Source: an uncultured Prevotella sp. (GTDB taxonomy: Bacteria; Bacteroidota; Bacteroidia; Bacteroidales; Bacteroidaceae). From it: a stretch of 41,588 nt of DNA. The DNA is taken from positions 1 to 41,588 of the forward strand of contig CAKQAD010000012.1 in NCBI GenBank assembly GCA_934215545.1, read 5' to 3'. Position 1 is the first letter of the stretch. Each line of letters starts with the position of its first letter. Positions 8,215 through 17,456 of the stretch are shown one piece after another. The notes beneath the pieces were generated by a model. That model was not told the DNA's origin and made no database searches. It was given only the letters and a program-made list of their open reading frames with translations. The position numbers and the translations under genes are program-made.

Positions 8215-8297
8215 AAAAAATCCGATTAAGCGAAGCGAATGAAAATCTATTTACATTCATGAGCTTGAGGAATTTATGTAAAAATCCCGCTACTCGG
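8215..8297. repeat. Dispersed hairpin repeat, copy B (right of mutT)
   Basis: Same block order and orientation as 7652-7729: A-run, TCCGATTAAGCG, then a hairpin (GAATGAAAAT / ATTTACATTC, one mismatch, loop CT), GAGCTTGAGGA, and AATCCCGCTACT. The arms differ from copy A on both sides in matching ways, so pairing is kept. This copy has about six extra bases (ATGTAA region) before the last block. Confidence 0.7.
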
Positions 8298-8336
8298 AAG
8301 AGAAAACAGCCATTCCCGGTGCTTACGGTAGAAACA

Positions 8337-8368
8337 CCAAAAGCCCATTCTTGCGAATGGGCTTTTGG
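8337..8368 (-). terminator. Intrinsic terminator after pflB
   Basis: A perfect 14-bp inverted repeat, CCAAAAGCCCATTC / GAATGGGCTTTTGG, with a 4-base loop, starts 25 bases past the pflB stop. Read leftward it gives a GC-containing stem ending in a T-rich side (GGGCTTTTGG), typical of a Rho-independent terminator. Confidence 0.85.
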
Positions 8369-8392
8369 ATGGGGGTGGTATGTATAGATATG

Positions 8393-10633
8393 CTACATAC
8401 CTTGGTTGATGGTTCGCGACAGCACGTCGAGCTGTTGCTCTCGTGTGAGCTTAACAAAGTTGACGGCATAGCCGCTGACGCGGATTGTGAGTTGCGGGTA
8501 TTTCTCGGGATGCTCCATGGCATCGAGCAGCAGATCGCGGCAGAACACGTTGACATTGATGTGCTGTCCGCCCGTTGGCGTGAAGTAGCCGTCGAGCAGG
8601 TGCACGAGGTTGTCGGCTTGCATGGCGGGAGTCTTGCCGAGTGCCGATGGTGCTATGGCGAAGGTGTATGAGATGCCGTCGCGCGAGTGCTGGAACGGCA
8701 GCTTTGCCACTGAGGCAAGGGCTGCCACAGCGCCATTTACGTCGCGGGCATTCATGGGGTTGGCGCCCGGTGCGAAGGGCACACCCTTGGCACGGCCGTC
8801 GGGGGTGGCTCCAGTGTTGCGACCATACACCACGTTGGATGTGATGGTGAGCAGGCTCTGTGTGGGCACGGCATCGCGATAGGTGCGGTGCTGGCGCAGG
8901 TATTCCATGAATGTTTCGGTGATGCCGACAGCGATGGCGTCGGTGGCTTCGTGGTTGTTGCCAAAGGGAACGTATTGCCCCTCTTCGATCTTATAGTCGA
9001 CGGCGAGCCCGCTGTCGTCGCGGATTATGCGCACTTTGCAGTGTTGCATGGCGGCTATAGAGTCAGCAACGATGGAGAGGCCTGCGATGCCTGTGGCGCG
9101 AGTGCGCTCCACATCGCCATCGTGAAGTGCCATTTCGAATGCCTCATAGTCATACTTGTCGTGCATGTAGTGTATGATTTTGAGGGCGTTGACATAGGTC
9201 TTGGCAAGCCAGCGCATCATCTGCTCGAACTTGGGCATGAACTCCTCGTAGGTAAGGTAGTCGGAGGTGATGGGTGCGAAGCGTGGTGCTATCTGCTCGC
9301 CCGACATTTCGTCGCGACCGCCGTTGATGGCGTAGAGCATACACTTGGCAAGGTTGGCACGGGCGCCGAAGAACTGCATCTGCTTGCCTATTTTCATTGG
9401 GCTCACGCAGCAGGCAATGCCGTAGTCGTCGCCGAGGTCGGCACGCATAAGGTCGTCGTTTTCGTATTGTATGGCGCTGGTGTCGATGCTCACTTTGGCG
9501 CAGTAGCGCTTCCATGGCTCGGGCAGGCGCTCGCTCCACAGAATGGTGAGGTTGGGCTCGGGCGAGGGACCCATGTTGTAGAGAGTGTGCAGGAAGCGAT
9601 AGTCGGTTTTGGTTACCATGGAGCGGCCGTCGATGCCCATGCCACCGATAGATGCTGTTGCCCATATTGGGTCGCCGGAGAAGAGGTCGTTGTATTCGGG
9701 TGTGCGCAGGAAGCGCACTATGCGGAGCTTCATTATCATCTGGTCGATGAGCTCTTGTGCCTCTTGCTCGGTGAGGGTGCCACGACGCAGGTCGCGCTGG
9801 ATGTAGATGTCGAGGAAGGCGCATACGCGGCCCAGCGACATGGCTGCTCCATCTTGGTCTTTCACGGCGCCGAGGTAGCCAAAGTAGGTCCACTGCACTG
9901 CCTCGCGGGCGTTGGTGGCGGGCTTGGTTACATCGAAGCCGTAGGCCTGGCACATGCGTTCAAACTGCTTAAGGGCGTTGATCTGCTCGGTTATCTCCTC
10001 GCGGTGGCGCACTATCTCTTCGGTGAACTCCTGGATGTCGATGCGCTTGAAGTAGCGTTTCTTCTCGGCAATGAGGTTGGCGGTGCCATAGAGGGCTATG
10101 CGGCGATAGTCGCCGATGATGCGACCACGACCATAGGCATCGGGCAGACCGGTGATGATGTGGGCATGGCGTGCTGCCTTGATATCGTCGTTGTAGGCAG
10201 AGAAGACGCCTTCGTTGTGGGTTTTTCGATATTTTGTAAAGATGGTCTTGGTGGTGGCATCGAGCTCGTAGCCATACGACTGCAGGGCTTTCTCGACCAT
10301 GCGGATGCCGCCCTTGGGGAATATACCTCGCTTCAGTGGCACATCGGTTTGCAGGCCCACTACCACCTCGCTTGCCTTGTCTATATATCCAGCTCCGTAG
10401 GTGTCGATGCTCTGTGGCAAGCGTGTCTCGGCATCGTAGACGCCCTTTGAACGCTCCACCTCAAACATTGAGGAGAGGAGTTGCCACAGGTGGTTGGTGC
10501 GCTCTGTGGGACCCACGAGGAACGACTCGTCGCCATCGTAGGCTTCGTAGTTGGACTGGATAAAGTCGCGCACATCAATTTCATGTTTCCAATTAGAACC
10601 TTTAAAATCGTTTTGCAAATTCTGTAAAACCAT
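8393..10633 (-). CDS. pflB: formate C-acetyltransferase (pyruvate formate-lyase)
   Basis: A 746-residue glycyl radical enzyme that converts pyruvate and CoA to acetyl-CoA and formate without oxygen, in the cytosol. The active-site pair of cysteines is in YGIACCVSP near residues 407-408, and the radical Gly is in RVSGYAVNF near residue 720, at the usual distance from the C-terminus. The N-terminal part ([21 protein letters not shown]) and [17 protein letters not shown] are classical PflB sequence, which separates it from glycerol dehydratase-like relatives. It is monocistronic: it diverges from metA and ends at a strong terminator. The activating enzyme gene pflA is not adjacent but about 25 kb away in this window. 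The long open frame on the opposite strand is a codon-bias shadow. Confidence 0.98.
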   Translation of the reverse strand: MVLQNLQNDFKGSNWKHEIDVRDFIQSNYEAYDGDESFLVGPTERTNHLWQLLSSMFEVERSKGVYDAETRLPQSIDTYGAGYIDKASEVVVGLQTDVPLKRGIFPKGGIRMVEKALQSYGYELDATTKTIFTKYRKTHNEGVFSAYNDDIKAARHAHIITGLPDAYGRGRIIGDYRRIALYGTANLIAEKKRYFKRIDIQEFTEEIVRHREEITEQINALKQFERMCQAYGFDVTKPATNAREAVQWTYFGYLGAVKDQDGAAMSLGRVCAFLDIYIQRDLRRGTLTEQEAQELIDQMIMKLRIVRFLRTPEYNDLFSGDPIWATASIGGMGIDGRSMVTKTDYRFLHTLYNMGPSPEPNLTILWSERLPEPWKRYCAKVSIDTSAIQYENDDLMRADLGDDYGIACCVSPMKIGKQMQFFGARANLAKCMLYAINGGRDEMSGEQIAPRFAPITSDYLTYEEFMPKFEQMMRWLAKTYVNALKIIHYMHDKYDYEAFEMALHDGDVERTRATGIAGLSIVADSIAAMQHCKVRIIRDDSGLAVDYKIEEGQYVPFGNNHEATDAIAVGITETFMEYLRQHRTYRDAVPTQSLLTITSNVVYGRNTGATPDGRAKGVPFAPGANPMNARDVNGAVAALASVAKLPFQHSRDGISYTFAIAPSALGKTPAMQADNLVHLLDGYFTPTGGQHINVNVFCRDLLLDAMEHPEKYPQLTIRVSGYAVNFVKLTREQQLDVLSRTINQGM

Positions 10634-10678
10634 AAAAAAAATAATGTATTAAAAATATAATAGTGTGCTATTAGTTGG

Positions 10679-10686
10679 CAAAGGTA
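10679..10686 (-). promoter_or_regulatory. -7 box (TACCTTTG) of the pflB promoter
   Basis: TACCTTTG on the minus strand fits TAnnTTTG and lies 45 bases before the pflB ATG. The -33 region is only a weak match. It is arranged back to back with the metA -7 box 32 bases away, so the two promoters overlap across an A/T-rich tract. Confidence 0.6.
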
Positions 10687-10718
10687 GTCTTTTTTTTTCG
10701 TTTATTGAAGTTTTTTGT

Positions 10719-10726
10719 TAACTTTG
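10719..10726 (+). promoter_or_regulatory. -7 box (TAACTTTG) of the metA promoter
   Basis: TAACTTTG matches the Bacteroidota -7 consensus and sits 22 bases before the metA ATG, which implies a very short leader. The -33 region is a T-tract without a clear TTTG. No SAM riboswitch can fit in the remaining leader. Confidence 0.6.
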
Positions 10727-10748
10727 TAGAATAAAAACATTTTACATT

Positions 10749-11666
10749 ATGCCTTTAAAACTCCCAGACAGGCTTCCGGCAATAGATGTTCTGAAAAACG
10801 AAAATATCTTCGTTATGGACAATTCAAGGGCTGAAGGCCAGGATATACGTCCGCTGCGCATCGTGATTTTGAACCTTATGCCGCTGAAGATTACCACTGA
10901 AACGGATTTGATAAGACTTATGTCGAACACTCCGCTACAGATGGAGATGTGCTTCATGAAGCTATCGACACACACTCCCAAAAACACTCCTATAGAACAT
11001 ATGATGATGTTCTATAAGGATTTTGACGAATTGTGCCAGCAGAAGTTCGATGGCATGATCATTACCGGTGCACCAATAGAGCACCTGGAATATGAGGAGG
11101 TGGAGTATTGGAACGAGATAACGAAGATATTTGCATGGGCCGACACTCATGTAACGAGCACCATGTATATATGCTGGGCGGCGCAGGCGGGGCTGTATTA
11201 TCACTATGGGGTAAATAAACACGCACTGCCCAAAAAGATGTTTGGGGTGTTCGAACAGCTGCCGCTGAAGCCTTTGCTGCCGCTGTTCAGGGGCTTCGAC
11301 CAAACATTCTGCATGCCGCAAAGCCGACACACGGAGGTGCGACGAGAGGATATTGAAAAGAGCGGCGAGCTCGAAATCATTGCCGAATCGGCAGAGAGCG
11401 GGGTAGGCATCGTGACGGCAAGGCATGGACGACAGATTTTCGTAACGGGCCACATGGAGTATTCGCCAATGACTCTCGACATGGAGTATCGACGCGACAA
11501 GGACAAGCGCAACGATGTGGACATGCCACAAAACTATTATGCCGACGACGACCCAACGAAGGGCGTAAGAGTGACGTGGAGGGCGCATGCCAACCTGCTG
11601 TTCAGCAATTGGATTAACTATTACATTTATCAAGAGACACCATATAATATAGAGGAAATCTATTAA
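10749..11666 (+). CDS. metA: homoserine O-acetyltransferase, MetA family (Glu111 type)
   Basis: A 305-residue MetA-fold enzyme that acylates homoserine, the first committed step to methionine. The catalytic Cys is exactly at position 142 (MYICWAAQAG); the His and Glu of the triad are expected in TGHMEYSP, where both are present. Residue 111 in ITGAPIEH is Glu. In this family Glu111 goes with acetyl-CoA use and Gly111 with succinyl-CoA use, so this protein is called an acetyltransferase despite its frequent annotation as O-succinyltransferase. The donor assignment rests on family knowledge, not on data here. The U32 gene follows after 5 bases, so the two share a transcript. Confidence 0.93.
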   Translation: MPLKLPDRLPAIDVLKNENIFVMDNSRAEGQDIRPLRIVILNLMPLKITTETDLIRLMSNTPLQMEMCFMKLSTHTPKNTPIEHMMMFYKDFDELCQQKFDGMIITGAPIEHLEYEEVEYWNEITKIFAWADTHVTSTMYICWAAQAGLYYHYGVNKHALPKKMFGVFEQLPLKPLLPLFRGFDQTFCMPQSRHTEVRREDIEKSGELEIIAESAESGVGIVTARHGRQIFVTGHMEYSPMTLDMEYRRDKDKRNDVDMPQNYYADDDPTKGVRVTWRAHANLLFSNWINYYIYQETPYNIEEIY

Positions 11667-11671
11667 GAGTT

Positions 11672-13546
11672 ATGCGTAGCATAGAATTATTAGCACCAGC
11701 AAAAAATCTTGAAAGCGGCAAGGTGGCTATCGACCACGGTGCCGACGCTGTATATATTGGAGCCTATGCCTTTGGCGCCCGACAGGCGGCAGGCAACGAC
11801 ATAGGCGACATTGAACTGCTTGCCAACTATGCGCATCAGTTCGGTGCAAAAGTATATGTCACTCTCAACACCATCGTCTATGAGCAGGAGCTCGACAAGG
11901 TGCGACAGTTGCTAACAGAGCTTGCCAACATCAACGTTGATGCAATATTGATACAGGATATGGCCGTGAAGCAGATTATGGACGAGCTGAGAGCTGAGGG
12001 GCTAAAGATGCCACATATGCATGCGTCGACACAAACCGACAACCGTGACAAAGACAAGGTGAAATGGCTGGCGGCTGGCGGCTTTGAACGGGTGGTGCTT
12101 GCAAGAGAGCTGTCGACAGACGAAATTGCCGACATACACCAGGCGGTGCCTGAAGTGGAGCTGGAGGTGTTTGTGCATGGGGCGTTGTGCGTGAGCTATT
12201 CAGGTGCATGCTATGCCTCGGAGCATTTTTTCCACAGAAGCGCCAACCGCGGAGAGTGTGCACAGTTCTGCCGACTGCCCTTCGACCTTGTCGATGCGCA
12301 GGGCAGTACAATAATGAAGCATAGCCATCTGCTGTCGCTGAAAGACATGAAGCAGATTGACAGAATAGGCGACATAGTAAGGGCGGGAGCATCGTCGCTG
12401 AAGATTGAGGGACGACTGAAAGACGAGACGTATGTGAAGAACGTGGTGGCGGCGTATAGCATGGCGCTCGACAAATTCATTGCCGACAATCCAAAGAGCT
12501 ACTGCCGTGCCTCGTTTGGCAAATGCCGATATGCATTTGAGCCGTGCCTGGACAAGGCTTTCAACCGAGGATACACGCACTATTTTCTCGATGGCCGACA
12601 ACCCGACATCTCGTCGCCACAAACGCCTAAAGCCATGGGCGAATATGTGGGGTATGTAAAGGAGCTGCGACGGGGCTCGTTTAATGTGGCGGGCACCGCA
12701 GCATTTGCCAATGGCGATGGACTGTGCTTCTTCAACAGCCGTGGGCAGCTGGAGGGATTGCGAATTAACAAGGCCGTGGGCAACCGACTGTTTCCGCTAT
12801 CCATGCCGCAAAACCTGATGCCTAACACTGCACTCTATCGCAACTACGACATTGCCTTTGAGCGCACGATGGCTGGCAAGACTGCGGAGCGTAAAATGCT
12901 AATCGACATGACCTTGCATATCAAAGACGGCAGGCTGTGCCTCACCGCACGCGACGAGGCTGGACGAAAGCACGAGGTGCTGCATGAGGGGCAACTCGAC
13001 AAGGCGCAAAAACCACAAAGGGAGAACATCTTAAGGCAGCTGGGAAAGTTGGGCAACACCTGCTTTGCCGTAGGGAGCATCAGCATCGGCGACAAGGTAG
13101 AGGCGCTGTTCGTTCCTTCGAGCGTGCTTGCACAAATGCGACGCGAAGCAACGGAGGCTATTGCCAAGCAGGGCTGCATAGTCGCAGTAACACCCATCGA
13201 CGGCAACGACACTGCCATAGTGCAGAAGAGGACGGATGCGGCACGACTGAACATTGCCAATGTGAGCAACCATGTGGCACACGACTATTATGAAGCGCAC
13301 AATATCGACAATGCTACAGCAGCGTATGAAACACTCAACAAGACTCAGTGGTTTGGCAAAAGGTCTGCCACTACGCCACTAATGACGTGCCGCTATTGCC
13401 TGAGATATGCCATGGGGCATTGCACAAAACGGGGTGGAACGCCTCCAAAATGGAAGGAGCCGCTCTACTTGGTAGCAGACATTGACAAAAGAGTGCGACT
13501 GGTGTTCAACTGTGCTAAATGCCAAATGGAGGTGTATGCGGATTAG
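11672..13546 (+). CDS. peptidase U32 family protein, RlhA-like (23S rRNA hydroxylation)
   Basis: A 624-residue member of peptidase family U32. The N-terminal barrel starts with ELLAPAKNLESGKVAIDHGADAVYIG. The iron-sulfur signature GALCVSYSGACYASEHF followed by RGECAQFCR supplies Cys173, 180, 196 and 200. The long C-terminal part resembles that of RlhA (YdcP), which hydroxylates cytidine 2501 of 23S rRNA, so RNA modification is more likely than proteolysis. A second Cys cluster sits at the end: CRYC at 573-576, Cys584, and CAKC at 614-617, perhaps a zinc or further metal site. It begins 5 bases after metA, on the same transcript, without an obvious functional link. Family membership is firm; the exact substrate is inferred. 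Confidence 0.88.
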   Translation: MRSIELLAPAKNLESGKVAIDHGADAVYIGAYAFGARQAAGNDIGDIELLANYAHQFGAKVYVTLNTIVYEQELDKVRQLLTELANINVDAILIQDMAVKQIMDELRAEGLKMPHMHASTQTDNRDKDKVKWLAAGGFERVVLARELSTDEIADIHQAVPEVELEVFVHGALCVSYSGACYASEHFFHRSANRGECAQFCRLPFDLVDAQGSTIMKHSHLLSLKDMKQIDRIGDIVRAGASSLKIEGRLKDETYVKNVVAAYSMALDKFIADNPKSYCRASFGKCRYAFEPCLDKAFNRGYTHYFLDGRQPDISSPQTPKAMGEYVGYVKELRRGSFNVAGTAAFANGDGLCFFNSRGQLEGLRINKAVGNRLFPLSMPQNLMPNTALYRNYDIAFERTMAGKTAERKMLIDMTLHIKDGRLCLTARDEAGRKHEVLHEGQLDKAQKPQRENILRQLGKLGNTCFAVGSISIGDKVEALFVPSSVLAQMRREATEAIAKQGCIVAVTPIDGNDTAIVQKRTDAARLNIANVSNHVAHDYYEAHNIDNATAAYETLNKTQWFGKRSATTPLMTCRYCLRYAMGHCTKRGGTPPKWKEPLYLVADIDKRVRLVFNCAKCQMEVYAD

Positions 13547-13620
13547 ACCCTTCCACTCCTGACTCATGCTGGCACACTGTTTTTTCTGTCGCCAAAAAAT
13601 ATAAGACAAAAAATATAATC

Positions 13621-14508
13621 ATGACAAAGATTAAAATAATTGTTGCTATAGTCATGACGGTAATGTCGCTGTCAGGATGCTATCATACTAAAGGACACGA
13701 CAAGGGCAATGCTGCTGCCGACACATCGTTCTATGCAAAGCATCACTATGCCGAAAACTATAACTTCGTGGTTAAGGCCGACTCTATGAGCATCCTGATG
13801 CAACAGCCAGAGGAGCTCATAAACAATATGCATACCGACTCGATAATGCTTCACAAAGACAATAGAATCGTGGTGGCAGAAATACGAATGTTGCCCAGCG
13901 ACCCTATCGACTCGGTGTGGGTTCAGGTGGCACGCGACCAGTGCACATTCGGATGGACACACGAGAGCTATCTGCTGGCAAATGTAGTGCCTGACGACCC
14001 GATATCGATGTTCATATCTACATTCTCCGACACTCACCTACTCATATTCCTCATAGTCATAAGCATTATAGGGGCTGGCTACATGCTGTATAAACTGACA
14101 AAGAGAAATGTGAAACTGGTGCACTTTAACGATATCGACTCCTTCTACCCTGCCCTATTGGCTGTGATAGTGGCAGCGGCAGCTACATTCTATTCAAGCC
14201 TGCAGCTATTCGCACCCGACACATGGCGACACTTCTACTATAACCCTACGCTCAATCCGTTCAACGTGCCGATGATATTGTCGATTTTCCTCTCGTCGGT
14301 GTGGCTCATGGTGATAATGGCGATAGCCACCGCCGATGATGTGTATCATAAATTGCCTGCAGGCGAGGCTACAATGTATCTTGGCGGATTGGCGGCGGTG
14401 TGTGCCACCAACTACATCATATTCAGCATTGCTACATTATATTATATAGGCTTTCCGTTGCTCGCCACTTACATAGCATTTGCCATAAGGCAATATTTGC
14501 GTCGCTGA
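13621..14508 (+). CDS. polytopic membrane lipoprotein of unknown function
   Basis: A 295-residue product beginning MTKIKIIVAIVM; an upstream Met in the same frame (13519) overlaps the U32 gene and is rejected. The signal ends in a clear lipobox, LSGC (Cys20). Residues about 35-125 look like a small beta-rich domain resembling a bacterial SH3 fold (NFVVKADSM, VWVQVARDQCTFGWTHESYLL). The rest holds about five hydrophobic segments: LLIFLIVISIIGAGYML, YPALLAVIVAAAATFYSSL, MILSIFLSSVWLMVIMA, and two near the end. An acylated N-terminus joined to several membrane spans is uncommon. It lies 74 bases after the U32 gene and converges on the DedA gene. I know of no assigned function; an envelope role is likely from topology alone. 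Confidence 0.75.
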   Translation: MTKIKIIVAIVMTVMSLSGCYHTKGHDKGNAAADTSFYAKHHYAENYNFVVKADSMSILMQQPEELINNMHTDSIMLHKDNRIVVAEIRMLPSDPIDSVWVQVARDQCTFGWTHESYLLANVVPDDPISMFISTFSDTHLLIFLIVISIIGAGYMLYKLTKRNVKLVHFNDIDSFYPALLAVIVAAAATFYSSLQLFAPDTWRHFYYNPTLNPFNVPMILSIFLSSVWLMVIMAIATADDVYHKLPAGEATMYLGGLAAVCATNYIIFSIATLYYIGFPLLATYIAFAIRQYLRR

Positions 14509-14536
14509 TAGCAAGTGCCTGCCAATGGTCTAAATC

Positions 14537-14989
14537 TTATACAAGAAACGACACTCCATAAACCAGCAACAGATAGCGAAGGAATTTACCTATGCTGATG
14601 CTGACGATGGAGATGACAATGTTGGCCTTCATCAAGCCCAGTAAGATGGTGATGGCGCTGCCGAGCAAAGGAAGAAAAGCAAAAAAACCCATCCAAGCAC
14701 CACGGCCGCCCATGAAGCTACGTGCCTTGGCAAGACTCTCGTGGCTCACATGCAAATAGTGTTCTATCCAATATGTCTTGCCCATTCTGCCAACACAATA
14801 GTTGAACACCGAACCCAGCACGTTGCCGATGGTGCCATACACCAGCAGCGGCAAGGGGTCTAAGCCTGCAGCCTGCAATGCCACCATAACGGCTTCGCTG
14901 CTGAATGGAAAGAAGCTGCCGGCAAGAAAGGCTGCTAACAGCATACCCCAATAGCCGCAAGAGATAAGATATGTCAGAAGAGCATCCAT
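14537..14989 (-). CDS. DedA/YqaA-family membrane protein
   Basis: A 150-residue integral membrane protein of the short YqaA branch of the DedA (VTT) superfamily, whose larger members act in lipid carrier flipping and membrane homeostasis. The typical segments are GYWGMLLAAFLAGSFFPFSSE (re-entrant loop with FPxxSE), a GTIGNVLGSVFNYCVGRMG glycine-rich helix, and FMGGRGAWMGFFAFLPLLGS near residues 92-111. Its ATG lies inside the end of the upstream membrane-protein gene (16-base overlap), so the pair is translationally coupled. No terminator is obvious in the 28-base gap to the convergent lipoprotein gene. Family assignment is good; the transported lipid, if any, is unknown. Confidence 0.86.
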   Translation of the reverse strand: MDALLTYLISCGYWGMLLAAFLAGSFFPFSSEAVMVALQAAGLDPLPLLVYGTIGNVLGSVFNYCVGRMGKTYWIEHYLHVSHESLAKARSFMGGRGAWMGFFAFLPLLGSAITILLGLMKANIVISIVSISIGKFLRYLLLVYGVSFLV

Positions 14990-15918
14990 TTGTTGATGAT
15001 GGTTATTATAAATGCAAAAAGGAGCATTAGCACAAAAGAAATGTTAGACATACGGGAGTGTGTAAGGGCTATATAGTGGCCTGCCATGGGGGCTGTGCAC
15101 ACAATAAGCAATCCTAGAAGATGATGCAGATGTGTGGGCTGAAGCACTATAAACAATATGGTGCAGAGCGACATAATGGTGAATATCTCGAACAACATGC
15201 GAGTACGTATCTTGTCCTTATAATTGTTGAGCCTAAAATTTATAATGCCTATCAACGACACTAACACCACAAAGACCGTGGTGAGCACCTGCCCCATTGG
15301 CACATCATGCCATGCCGATAGTGGGCAGAAGCTAAACAGCGAAACGAAGTGCTCGGGAATGATATTTAATCGATGTATGTCTGTATAAGCCAGATATGCA
15401 GCCCAAAACCAATAGGGCATTGTAAGGCCCAACAGCGATGCCACCAACATCCTGATGCTGCCCACCATGATGTTGGTGCATAGCAACAGCCATATCAAAG
15501 GAACGAAAAATACAAGCTGCGGAAACAGCATGCTGGCAATGCCCAGCATAACGAAGGCATAAAATATACGCCCCACGGCACTAGGCGATTGATAGGCACT
15601 GAAAAAGAACAGAAAGAATGCTACATAGCAGGCTTGGGCTATGCCACACTTCAAGTCGGCGAAAAGAAACTGCGACATCACTGCCAACACCAGGAATGAG
15701 CAAGACACCATACGACTGTATATGCGTATGAGGGCATTTGCATTGTTGAGTTCCATCATCAAAACAGATGTAATTGCCAACAATCCTATGTGAATGGCGA
15801 GCTGATTGCTCAGCTCGCATCCTATCACACTCATGCATAATGCATATATACATGTGGCAGGCAAAGCCATACGGCTCTCTGCCACCCTATTCTGAAATCT
15901 CTTTGCTTTAAAAGACAT
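14974..15918 (-). CDS. multipass membrane protein, Bacteroidota type, unknown function
   Basis: A 314-residue protein that is almost entirely hydrophobic, with roughly nine or ten predicted membrane segments (for example AIHIGLLAITSVLMM, VFFVPLIWLLLCTNIM, FVVLVSLIGIINF, FVLMLLFAFIITIIN). The charged N-terminal stretch (FKAKRFQNRVAESR) would be cytosolic. It resembles the uncharacterised DUF6427-like membrane proteins of this phylum in size and layout, but I cannot confirm that. Its end overlaps the DedA-like gene by 16 bases. Upstream, a repeat-rich 175-base gap separates it from purD. No catalytic motif stands out. Confidence 0.7.
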   Translation of the reverse strand: MSFKAKRFQNRVAESRMALPATCIYALCMSVIGCELSNQLAIHIGLLAITSVLMMELNNANALIRIYSRMVSCSFLVLAVMSQFLFADLKCGIAQACYVAFFLFFFSAYQSPSAVGRIFYAFVMLGIASMLFPQLVFFVPLIWLLLCTNIMVGSIRMLVASLLGLTMPYWFWAAYLAYTDIHRLNIIPEHFVSLFSFCPLSAWHDVPMGQVLTTVFVVLVSLIGIINFRLNNYKDKIRTRMLFEIFTIMSLCTILFIVLQPTHLHHLLGLLIVCTAPMAGHYIALTHSRMSNISFVLMLLFAFIITIINKWMLF

Positions 15919-15924
15919 TATTCT

Positions 15925-16090
15925 GAATTGTGCGCCGTATGCGCAATTTTGAGTTTTGAGTTTTGAGTTATTGCCTCGGCAATTTTGAATTATTCAGTTG
16001 TGAATTGTAGGTAACGAATTCAAAAATCATTAACTCAAAATCGCAGGCGAAGCCGAGAATAATTCAAAATTCGAAACTCAAAACTCAATA
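15925..16090. repeat. AT-rich heptad repeat with inverted arms, copy 2
   Basis: This gap carries two facing arms of TTTTGAG/TTTTGAA heptads. The right arm, read on the minus strand, contains TTATTCTCGGCTTCGCCT (16045-16062), identical to 1616-1633. The left arm (about 15946-15993) is a degenerate version with TTATTGCCTCGGC. Together they can fold into a long imperfect stem on the purD transcript. Small perfect stems are embedded, for example ATTGCC/GGCAAT. It may end the purD transcript, but no T-run of terminator type is seen. Confidence 0.75.
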
Positions 16091-16093
16091 TTC

Positions 16094-17362
16094 TTAAAGG
16101 TCCATACCAATATCCCTTCTGAAATACTTGTCGGTGAATTCTATTTTCTGTGCCTCGGCAAACGACTTTGCTAATGCCTCATCCTTGTCCTTGCCATAAG
16201 AACTCACTGCTATCACTCTGCCACCATTAGTGAGAATGGCGCCGCCTTCGGTCTTGGTGCCTGCATGGAACACAACACTGCCCTCAACCTTATCCAAACC
16301 GCTAATGGCATATCCCTTGACGTATTGTTCTGGATATCCACCGCTTACAAGCATCACACACACGGCTGCTCTATCGTCAAACTCTATGGTCTTCTGGTTC
16401 AAAGTGCCATGAGCAACACCATCAAACAGATCTACAATATCGCTCTTAAGACGCAACATCACTGTCTCGGTTTCGGGATCGCCCATGCGGCAGTTGTATT
16501 CTATAACCATTGGCTCGCCATCGACATTTATTAGTCCGAAGAAGATGAAACCCTTATAGTCGATGCCCTCCGCCGACAGACCGTCAACGGTGGGGCGTAT
16601 GATGCGCTCGTCGACCTTGTGCATCCAATCGGCAGTGGCAAAGGGAACGGGCGACACGCTACCCATGCCTCCAGTGTTGAGACCGGTGTCGTGCTCGCCA
16701 ATGCGCTTATAGTCCTTGGCTTCGGGCAATATCTTGTAGTTTTTGCCATCGGTAAGAACAAACACTGAGCACTCTATGCCACTAAGAAACTCTTCTATCA
16801 CCACTCTCGCAGAGGCATTGCCAAACATGCCTCCCAACATCTCACGAAGCTCTTTCTTTGCCTCGTCGAGGGTCGATAATATCAGCACGCCTTTGCCTGC
16901 ACACAAGCCATCGGCCTTGAGCACATAAGGCGCCTTGAGGGTTTCAAGAAACTTCAGTCCCTCGTCGAGGGTAGTGCCATCGAAGGTTGCGTATTTTGCT
17001 GTTGGAATGTTATGACGCTTCATGAACTGCTTAGCAAAGTCTTTGCTGCCTTCAAGCACGGCTCCTGCTTTCGAAGGGCCAATCACTGGTATGGTGGCAG
17101 TGCGCTCATCGCTCAAAAAACTGTCGTAAATGCCTTTCACCAACGGGTCCTCGGGCCCTACAACAACCATGTCGACATGGTTGTCAAGAGCAAATGTCTT
17201 TAGAGCATCAAAGTCGTCGGCTTTAATGTCTACATTCGTGCCAACGGTCGATGTGCCGGCATTACCTGGAGCGATAAATAATTTGTCGCATTGCTCACTC
17301 TGTGCGATTTTCCATGCCATAGCATGCTCTCTACCGCCATTTCCCAACAATAAAATGTTCAT
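16094..17362 (-). CDS. purD: phosphoribosylamine--glycine ligase (GAR synthetase)
   Basis: A 422-residue ATP-grasp enzyme that joins phosphoribosylamine and glycine with ATP hydrolysis, the second step of purine synthesis. It starts [18 protein letters not shown], the typical PurD N-terminus. [10 protein letters not shown] lies near residue 75, and the ATP-grasp core includes [10 protein letters not shown] and [12 protein letters not shown] (metal ligands). The C-terminal domain follows the YVKGYAISG region. The gene stands alone between the repeat-rich gap and the DPP-IV-like gene; other pur genes are not in the window. The 94 bases upstream contain an imperfect promoter-like region (TATCTTGC instead of TAnnTTTG). 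All key motifs are intact. Confidence 0.97.
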   Translation of the reverse strand: MNILLLGNGGREHAMAWKIAQSEQCDKLFIAPGNAGTSTVGTNVDIKADDFDALKTFALDNHVDMVVVGPEDPLVKGIYDSFLSDERTATIPVIGPSKAGAVLEGSKDFAKQFMKRHNIPTAKYATFDGTTLDEGLKFLETLKAPYVLKADGLCAGKGVLILSTLDEAKKELREMLGGMFGNASARVVIEEFLSGIECSVFVLTDGKNYKILPEAKDYKRIGEHDTGLNTGGMGSVSPVPFATADWMHKVDERIIRPTVDGLSAEGIDYKGFIFFGLINVDGEPMVIEYNCRMGDPETETVMLRLKSDIVDLFDGVAHGTLNQKTIEFDDRAAVCVMLVSGGYPEQYVKGYAISGLDKVEGSVVFHAGTKTEGGAILTNGGRVIAVSSYGKDKDEALAKSFAEAQKIEFTDKYFRRDIGMDL

Positions 17363-17456
17363 TGCTATTACTTGTTATTGGTTAATTATTATAGACTTTG
17401 CAAGTCTTTTGACATGCCAAACAACCAGCAAGATAGTCGCCTACTCGTCTGCTTGT

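Noticed and set aside
8888..10450. 520-codon open frame on the plus strand opposite pflB
   Set aside because: Codon-bias shadow of pflB; no promoter, no family motif, and Val/Gly/Ala/His-rich composition typical of an antisense frame.
17393..17407. AGACTTTGCAAGTCT palindrome before purD
   Set aside because: Only a 6-bp stem without a T-run on the transcribed side; too weak to call a terminator.
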